From Sanderia malayensis (Eukaryota; Cnidaria; Scyphozoa; Semaeostomeae; Pelagiidae): 64,000 nucleotides of DNA. The position numbers and the translations under genes were made by a program. Positions 56,641 through 64,000 of the stretch are shown here, piece by piece (within the stretch, counting starts at the first letter, position 1; the number at the start of each line of letters is the position of its first letter). The notes under the pieces were generated by a model. The model saw only the letters and a program-made list of their open reading frames with translations. It did not search any database and was not told where the DNA came from. The stretch is taken from contig RQOL01000452.1 in the NCBI GenBank assembly GCA_013076295.1, positions 1-64,000 of the forward strand, written 5' to 3'.

Positions 56641-57195
56641 AGCCAGAAATGAAATAAAAAAATATGGTGGGAGTAGCCCTTTAAAAGCCCATGTTTTAGG
56701 CCAATTTGATCAGCTAAGCATCGTGCTCACGCCGTTCTTTTTTGTCTCTATTACCGTTCACCATGGAGATAGGATAAAAGATGATGTACATTTTTTCAAA
56801 TTCATTTTTCTACAGTGCGAACGAGGCTCACCCTCCAGACGCCATCTCACCAGTGGCAGACATTTTTTCCAACTTGATACATTGAAACCCTGTGACTTCC
56901 ACCCTTTTATAGATAAAAGGCCTATCAACTTGCAAATAAGAAGAATACTATATTCATACAATAGTTGTAACAATGTTATTTGACTTTGAAATTTGAAGTT
57001 CTCCCTATGGTGCAGTATCCGCCATTTTATTTGGAGGGCTGCTCGCTGACAATTTTTGATTCGCCCGCCACAAATAGGAAGTATCATGCCATTGTATATT
57101 GTCTTAAACAATTTCTCTGCACCTACTTCCTTACACCATCTTTCAAATGCTTCATGCTCCATTTCAGGACTGTAAGACCCACTTGAAAAAGATGA
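56641..57195 (-). other. Unassigned sequence upstream of the Helitron
   Basis: A minus-strand frame (57162-56758) begins MEHEAFERWCKEVGAEKLFK, which looks protein-like, but I recognise no family. It may be an exon joined to 57426-57196. Confidence 0.25.
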
Positions 57196-57880
57196 TCAAA
57201 TTATAACAAGTTCGCCTTGAAAATTGCAATACATTTGTGCTTTATTCATTAAATCTTTGTGGTCTGAATCAGATGGGAACACTCCACTACTTGTTTGACA
57301 TTCCTTGTCTTCATATTTTGTTTCTTCTTGTTTTATTTCCTGTGAATCCATGAAAAATTCCTGGCTTGGATGACTGAGCGTAATTGTAGACTGGCTGTCT
57401 GTGTCTGCTGCAGTTTCATTGTCCAAATTAAAATCATTCTGCTGTGCTGAAACAAGATGCTGGGCATCTGCTTTTTTCCCTTCAATTCCACATTCGCTAA
57501 GCAGTATCTAAAGCTGAAGGGAAAACTTTGCATCTAAACTGAACTGCACAACAATAATTTAAAAGGTGGAAATGATAACAGGGTGATGTACCCTGTTGCA
57601 ATGTTGCATTAGTTGTTTACATGCTGCAAGACACACCTTAATTAGGTTACCAACCTTTTTCTCAACAACTGTACGCTGTAAATCTAACAGATGCCTCATG
57701 AATTGTCTTTATTTCCAGCACTTCCCCAAACAAAAACTACAAATGCTACAGCCAATTTTGTCCACTCGCATCCCTTTCGCTGCTAAAGCCTCCTTGAAAG
57801 CATTAAACAGATCAGCCAAGCCACAAGCTCTCAAGTTAATCAACCTGGACTCATCTGGTACATCTAACTATTCGTCATAA
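57196..57880 (-). other. Unassigned possible exons
   Basis: Minus-strand frames with acidic/Ser-rich text (57426-57196) and, at 57860-57600, RLINLRACGLADLFNAFKEA followed by CSICSFCLGKC, a possible zinc-binding cluster. Interrupted by stops. No family identified. Could belong with 56758-57162 as a degraded transposon gene. Confidence 0.25.
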
Positions 57881-59640
57881 AATGGGTTGCTGCATTTTTT
57901 TTAAATTTTGGCAATTCTAGTAAAAAAACGTTGCGTGGGTACTCCAAATTAAATGTTTCTGTTGTCCAAGGCCCAAGTATTTGAGAAATTTTTTCTCCAT
58001 CTTTTCCCGCCAAATATTCTACAGAAACCAACCAATTTATGAAATTGACTAATGAAAAGTTGAAGATAAGGTGATCCCCAGTTACCAGAGGGGTAGAGTA
58101 GGTGCCTTATTCATACATGAGGCCTTACACTTTGGTCGTAATTAAATGTCAGGAAACTCATATGGGCAAATTTTAAAACAACCCAATTGCATTTTAATTA
58201 GATAATGGGCTGTCACGATATTGCATAAAGCTATGAAAAAATGATAAATAAAACAGAAACAATCAAAATATCTGTACCCCTGCAGCAGCGAAAAGTAAAA
58301 GTCGGCTTCCATACGAATTTGTCGAATTTGTTTACAATTGATTTACTTCCTTTTTGACTCTGAGTCAAGACGAGGTAAGGTAGGCGAAGCGATTAAAATC
58401 TGGGACGAGGGAATAAAATCAGGGGAATCTGAGCTCATGATTTTGTTTAAAAGTCCGTACTCGACAAGCACTGTATTGAAAGAAATTTTTTAGGTATTCA
58501 TCAACTAAGTTGATGTATTTCAGGATTTTCGCTCATGAAAACCTGTGAAGAAACACTTTACTGGAAAGAAATAATAAGATATATTTAGGTGGGCCTAAGG
58601 GGAAAAAATGGAGGAAAATATCAGCAATTTAAAATTAAGATTTCTGTGGATCTTGACATGTTATCGCAAATGCCAACGGTAATATTTTAGAAATATCCAT
58701 GTTTAGTTAGCAAAAAAAAGCGTTTTAGGTAAAAAATCCACGTGCACATCACCGCAGAGTTAGGGGGTGGTTACTGCAAGGGTCCCCAAAGAAACTTCCC
58801 ACAGCTTCCCTGTTTATGTGACGTCACATACAGTTTTCCAGGGCTGAAAATGACTTTGTAAACAAAAGCTCTGATTGGCTCGAACAAAATCTGCCCTTGT
58901 AATACACCCCACGTTCCCCAATTCTTAACATGCTATTTTCAACATCTTCTTTACAAACAATAAAACCGTGCTGCATTTCTAACACTATCACATCCTATTT
59001 TTTCTTTTTTTTCTTTTTAAGACACAATGAACTTGCTCATGGGGATTCAACTATGGCGTTTCAATACAATCTTTCCATACATTTATGGTCATTATTATTT
59101 AATGTCATCACATTCGTTTTCTACACAATTTCCTTTTCACTTTCCTTGGAACGTGAGCTTTTTGCCATCTCAACCAGCTTTTGCGCCGCATCCCATTCAA
59201 TGATCTACGAATGCCAGTAACATTCATTCATTCTCCTTTTCCTTTCAACTTTCAATTGGACATCCAGGTTACACCCAGCACAACGCCATCATACGTGCCG
59301 TCCACAATCCTTACAAAATTCAACATTCTCTTAGAAAAACAATTGAGCCCTATTTCATCTCACACTTTATTTCAACCCCTTTTCTTCTTCCATTCTCTTA
59401 AGTGCTAAGGAAGTTGCACCTATGCTGGTCGATGTGCTCGATTTCAAGTTGCTTTTCTGCACTCCATCAATCTTTATGCGATTACTCTCTTCAAGCAACA
59501 CCAGAGACAAGACATACGCAAGAAAGACCGTCGTGAACCTAATAGACCAGGCGGAGAATAGGGGAATGGTCACTCGAGGGCGAAATTTATATGACCAAGT
59601 GCATTTGGTCAATTCGAGGGTGCTGATTTCGAAAATCGAT
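57881..59640. other. No assignable gene
   Basis: AT-rich. Plus-strand frames at 58930-59220 and 59422-59721 are short and unsupported. The second runs into the fold-back repeat that begins at 59641. Confidence 0.35.
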
Positions 59641-60455
59641 GTTATTTGGGGATTTTTGGGGCCATCAGCATCGTTTTCGTGTTTAAAGTCTCGTTTTCAT
59701 GTACATCAACCAAACCAATGAGAAGATAGTTTTAAGTGGAGATAACAAGCAGGCTTCATATTCTGCATGGAAACCATGTTCCTATGATTTTCAGACAAGC
59801 TAATAGTTTGATGCTTTAGTTGGACGCCCCAGTAGATCATGGTTGGAATGAAGCAGGATCGGTTCGTTGGAGTGATACCTGCTACCCAGAAGATATCTAG
59901 GAGCTTTTGCTGAACCAAGTTGAAGTCAACGAAGAGCTGGAAGCTGAGAGGGTCGAGTGCAGTGACAGTGAAGACGATTTTGAAGAACTGTGAAGCGTTC
60001 TGACTCAGCTAGATGATCTGCTTGTATTTCTATTAGTGTTATTGATCAGTTAGCAATAACCAGTATTAATCAGTATTAATCAATAGTATTAGTATTAGTA
60101 GCATTAGTATTAGTAGAATTATTTGTATTAATCAGTTAATAGCGCTGCATAGCCCCTATAGAGGACAACCGTAACAACTGTAGGTTTTTAAGCACTTTTG
60201 CCTGTTTGGATGCCCCTCAAAAGATATAAATTGTACGATTACGCAATTTCGCCATCATGAAAACAAGGCTGCTGCCCACCTTAACAGTTCTAAATTCAAT
60301 GTTTAACATTTTCGTCTATCAAAGATGCTTAATCTACTTTTGGATGTTTGTGATCTCCACTTAAAGCTGTCTTCTCGTTGGTTTGGTTCATGTACATGAA
60401 AGCGAGACTTTAAACACGAAAACGAGGCTGATGGCCCCCAAAATCCCCATATAAC
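59641..60455. mobile_element. Fold-back/MITE-like element, inverted ends of about 115 bp
   Basis: GTTATTTGGGGATTTTTGGG... at 59641-59755 recurs in reverse complement at about 60342-60455 with around 90 percent identity by eye (shared GGGGCCATCAGC, TTTCGTGTTTAAAGTCTCG, GTGGAGAT). The 580-bp interior has no gene and includes a TAGTATT-rich stretch (60060-60125). No clear target duplication. Confidence 0.55.
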
Positions 60456-60689
60456 ATTTTGCATATTTCTAATAGAAATACCAGGTGGAAAACGAATAGC
60501 ATGTAGATTTTTGTAGATGTAGAATTTTGCATATTGAAATCTTATAGTGTCCATGAATTACAATTTTCTCCACGTTACGGTGATGGAATAAACGCGTATA
60601 CAGATGTAAAATTTAGACAGTTATGAAATAAATAGGACTGAGAAGTTTAAAAAGTTTGTCCTCCGCATTGGATTTTGAATGGAATTTTA

Positions 60690-61195
60690 TATTTTCGCAA
60701 ATTTATCCAATACTGAAGCCTTATAAAATCAACGGTTCATAACTATGACCTCGTTTCAAATATTGAATTTTGCTTGAAGCTGTTTGTGGCCCTTCTGGAT
60801 GGCTATGACACCGAAAGGTTTCAGTTCTTTATCTGTGTTGTCCTGTTTTTGAGATTTTCACAAAGTTTTCGAAATTGCTAAAAACTTCCATACTGAAGGC
60901 TTGAAGTTTGGCGCTTAATAGCTTCGGCCTCATTTGAGATATGTACACCAGAGCAATGTCACATGTGTATGGTCATGGTATATATGGGTGCAACACACAT
61001 GGAAGGTTTATCGTAAACATTCAATTTTTTGTAATTTCTTCAATTTTCGCCAATTTTCCCTGAAACTGAAGCCTTATAATTTCCAACCTTTACAACCATG
61101 GCCTCCTTTTGAGTATCAAATGTTCCTTTGGTTGTTGACTTGCGTGTGATCAGGACACCTATGAAACCAGTGAGTTTCAGTGCTCTATGTCTTTT
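60690..61195 (+). repeat. Degenerate tandem repeat, about 175 bp unit
   Basis: Three units are marked by ACTGAAG(C/G)C at 60711, 60892 and 61063, each followed by related GGCCTC(G/A/C)TTT(T/C) and GTTTCAGT(T/G)CT segments. Strongly diverged. Confidence 0.45.
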
Positions 61196-61198
61196 TTA

Positions 61199-62813
61199 TC
61201 ATTTTTTAAAGTCCCCAAATCTAATCGCCAATTGTTGCTGATATTCAGGTACTCGCCACCATATCATTTGGGCCTTTGCATAAATAGCTTCATCAAACAC
61301 AAGTGCAATCTCTTGAAGATCAAGACGTTTGGAAATTGAAATGCTATGCTGAAGAATTGCATTTCCGGTGGCCAAATTTGTAGCTGGTGCATCTATCACT
61401 CACAAATATCCGATTTTTGTCACATCTCTCACCTCATGATTTATCACAGTGTTCATTCCAGTCCAGTCTGGCAGGTAACAACCACGTTCAAAGCCAGTAA
61501 TTTTGGCTATAGCATAGGCAAAATTGATCTTTCGTGCACTATCCTGGACATGCAAATGATTTGTTACTTCAGGAGATACATCTGAACTATTGTTCTGCAA
61601 TGACGGGCTTCCTTTTTTGTGTACAAAGCAATAGCCATTTCTGGAACCTTCTCTGTACTAATAGCTTTGCTAACTAGTATCTTTGTGTTTAGAGTGGTAT
61701 TTCCTTCTTGTATGATAATACCATTTGCCACATGGGTCGTTCCTTTGCCAGTGGCCGTTTCCTCCCTAAAATCGTTGTTATCCCAAACAATAGTTGCGAA
61801 AATCCCCTTACTAATATTTCTAGAGATTATGATATCGTGGTCCATACTGTTTCCAACGGAGAGAGCCTATACACCGTTGAACGACAAACACAGTGACCAA
61901 GACAATGAAGAATTTTCAAAAAACGGATTGATCCAGAAATCTGACGAAGGGCCATACCTAATGCCAATGACATCTGTGTTGGCGTTTTTCCTTTGTATTC
62001 TGCATATATAAGATCCTGAGCAATTGAGAGCCGTTTGGTTTGTTCATCATCAGTAACATCTTCTCTCTTGTCTAGCAATGGCTCTTGCGAGAATCCGACA
62101 GCTCAGGCAAGAAAATTAAATAATATTATTGGCATGGAATCCAATGCAGAATTTAACATTAAATCAAGAGAATCAGGAGGCTAAGTGGAGCAAACACCCT
62201 TGCTATCACTGGGAAGTTTTTTTCACTTCTAAAGCCGCAATAAATAACTGCTGTAGAAGAAAATTGTTGCCTTGGTTTGATTTAAACCTGCTTTTTTTGA
62301 TGCAATCATCATCATCATCATTTTCTTCTTGTTCTAAATCATCATCCACTTCATCTATATCCATCAAATCATCTGCCACATTCCCCGCACCAACACTGTC
62401 TGCATACACCAATGTTCCACTTGTCATCATTTTCGATGCACGAAATATAATCTGAGGGTATCTTTTCTGGATCCTTTTTCGTAGCCTGACAGCTTGGTAA
62501 GAGATATCTATGTTTTCTATTTTCTGGAATAACTTTCTTTAAAAGAAAGCTAAGCAGCATTATTTCTTTGCTCTGTAGAATTCTTGCTTCAATTACCTCC
62601 ATGCAAAATTCATCAAATGCTTGAATCATATAAAGTCGGACCAAGATCTTGAGGTTTATTGGAAAGGCATTTTTTGTATCTTTGGTAGCATCTCTTATGA
62701 TACCTTGCCTCGAGTGCCACACAGTCCTTGCCACGAGTGTGTATCAGATTTGTCTCATCGTTTTTAATGTTTGCCACTTCCTCTAAAACGCCAGCTGTCA
62801 ATGTCTGTGCCAA
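61199..62813 (-). pseudogene. Broken gene of an uncharacterised, probably element-borne protein family
   Basis: Minus-strand parts in order: 62813-62613 (AQTLTAGVLEEVANIKNDE, EARYHKRCYQRYKKCL), 62640-62206 (FDEFCMEVIEARIL, then acidic EENDDDDD), 62078-61930 (KRLSIAQDLIYAEYKGKTPT), 61845-61564 (IFATIVWDNNDFREETATGKGTT in part), 61600-61400 (YLPDWTGMNTVINHE) and 61399-61199 (MIDAPATNLATGNAI, EIALVFDEAIYAKAQMIWW). I associate this series of blocks with a multi-copy uncharacterised family in cnidarian genomes. The acidic residues in VWDN and VFDEAIYAK suggest an RNase H-like nuclease, but that is a guess. At least four frame breaks make it a relic. Confidence 0.4.
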
Positions 62814-63100
62814 TGAAAGATCTTGCCAATGAAAGATATAGTTTTTTGGTTGCCTATTAAAGAAAGAAATATATGAGAAAGCGAAACAAAACCTTTTATA
62901 TGTTGAGAAACCCTATTAAACCTGTAGCAATCCAAACACTTGTCTATTAATATTTAATTCCATTAATTATCAAAATACCGCTGTTTATTTTCACTGTCCA
63001 AGCTTTCTAAGTTCGTACTTCTACATGGCCTGGACACCATCGTATTCTGGATGTCCTCCAACATGGCCGCCACGCATAATTACGCATCAATTATGACGTC
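62814..63100. other. No gene seen
   Basis: AT-rich spacer. It may hold the junction between the relic to the left and the KDZ fragment to the right. Confidence 0.35.
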
Positions 63101-63289
63101 AGCTAAAACACCCTATACAATGGGTCTTCTTTTCCTCTAAAAAGAGAATTAACATCAAATGATGGTGTATATACTTCATCTGTGTCACATCTGCTAGCTC
63201 TGCCAAAGCAAGCATCAGCTTCAAAATGTGCATCGTCTCAAAACTTGAATGATTAAAAGGTCTGATAATAAAATAGAATGATTTCAAAT

Positions 63290-63990
63290 ATCGTGGAACT
63301 TTCTTGAATCTATATGTCTTTCGATGACCATCAATATGGATTGAATGACAGACATTAGCACAGACAGGGCATGAAAAATAATCTTCACCAGTTTGAAAAA
63401 TCTTAGCATTAGAAGCATATTCACGAAAAGACTGGGCAAAGGTTGTTTGATTGATTGAGCTCAGCTAAATAAAAATAATAAATTCAAAATGTTCCAACAT
63501 TTTGTCAAAAAGTATGTGCACGAAAGGATGAATATCATTCCAGAGCCAAAATTAAGTTAGATAAGCTTAGTTGTGGTAAATGTTGCCTAATGAGCAAAGT
63601 TAATGTGAAAAAATGTATATCCTATTTTGTACAAATCCTCCCAGCTTTTCCTGAAATGACCTCCAAGCGTTTTATAAATGCTGACAAAGATGTTCCTGGT
63701 GAATTATTGCTCAACGTATCCCATAGATGAAAGACATCAATGCTGTAAAACATTGTTGCTTTCTGAGGGGTAGCAGGCAAAAAACCAGACTTCATCATTG
63801 CCATTTGGTCAGGTCCAATCGTCTTGAAGTCACAATGTTGGCACAGAATGAACACATCGTTAAACTCAAAGCATCCTTTGCACTGGCACAGCTGCGATTT
63901 GGTGGCGAAGGAATGAAACCCAGACAAATTCCGACAAACGTAAAAATTGTGTTGTAAATTTTCCCACAAGCAGCTGGAAACGTTTTGTGG
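63290..63990 (-). pseudogene. KDZ (Kyakuja-Dileera-Zisupton) transposase, N-terminal part
   Basis: Minus-strand exon 63969-63622 contains a CxC-type cysteine cluster (CQCKGCFEF, FILCQHCDFKTIG) followed by SGFLPATPQKATMFYSIDVF and PGTSLSAFIKRLEVISGK. A second segment (about 63460-63290) reads DYFSCPVCANVCHSIHIDGH then KTYRFKK. This combination (Cys cluster, FLPATP-type block, CPxC...DG..K.YRF block) is typical of KDZ transposases with CxC domains. The catalytic core expected farther along is not found, and the upstream end may lie beyond the window. Treated as a fragment. Confidence 0.55.
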
Positions 63991-64000
63991 GGGGGGGGGC
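63984..64000 (+). repeat. G homopolymer at window end
   Basis: A run of about ten G at the right edge, likely to be error-prone in assembly. Confidence 0.7.

Overview
The window is eukaryotic DNA: AT-rich, full of GT-AG introns, and built mostly from layered transposable elements. The mix (PIF/Harbinger, Helitron, Polinton/adintovirus-like virus remains, piggyBac, KDZ, MULE, copia, a non-LTR retrotransposon) suggests an invertebrate, perhaps a cnidarian. That placement rests on recalled family distributions and not on any host marker gene. I see no bacterial operons, rRNA, tRNA or CRISPR.

Layout, left to right. 1-1165: 3' end of a dead non-LTR retrotransposon. 1168-2274: non-autonomous Helitron. 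2291-5528: decayed PIF/Harbinger element with a Cys-rich accessory gene. 6.3-8.0 kb: broken retroviral-type integrase. 8.5-16.1 kb: Polinton/adintovirus-like block with penton-like, basic pVI-like, major capsid and adenain-type protease genes on the plus strand, converging on a protein-primed DNA polymerase on the minus strand. Most of these are broken. 16.3-18.5 kb: a small spliced gene with a RING-like C-terminus and several long self-complementary segments. 18.5-19.8 kb: tandem and direct repeats. 19.84-20.31 kb: three exons of a Ulp1/SENP-like protease. 21.5-23.2 kb: six-exon gene for an OTU-PHD protein. 23.4-28.0 kb: hAT MITE, MULE/SWIM relic, copia relic and piggyBac relic. 28.1-37.5 kb: autonomous-type Helitron on the minus strand, with a PIF/Harbinger element (31763-34347) nested in its helicase.

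At 37533-37632 there is an exact 100-N gap. The sequence right of the gap (37633-56545) repeats the sequence ending at the gap (20875-37532). Because both repeat edges lie at the gap, I read this as the unmerged overlap of two contigs, probably two haplotypes, and not as a biological duplication. The second copy differs by small indels and by a 2,216-bp Helitron insertion (45765-47980) whose empty site is seen in the first copy. I call the copies A (left) and B (right).

56.6-64 kb: mostly unassigned sequence with a fold-back element (59641-60455), a tandem repeat of about 175 bp, a broken multi-frame gene of an uncharacterised family (61199-62813) and the N-terminal part of a KDZ-type transposase with Cys clusters (63290-63969).

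The most interesting host-like content is the 16.5-23.3 kb interval, where a RING-like, a Ulp1-like and an OTU-PHD gene lie close together. All three models are phase-consistent across introns, but none has been tested by transcript data.
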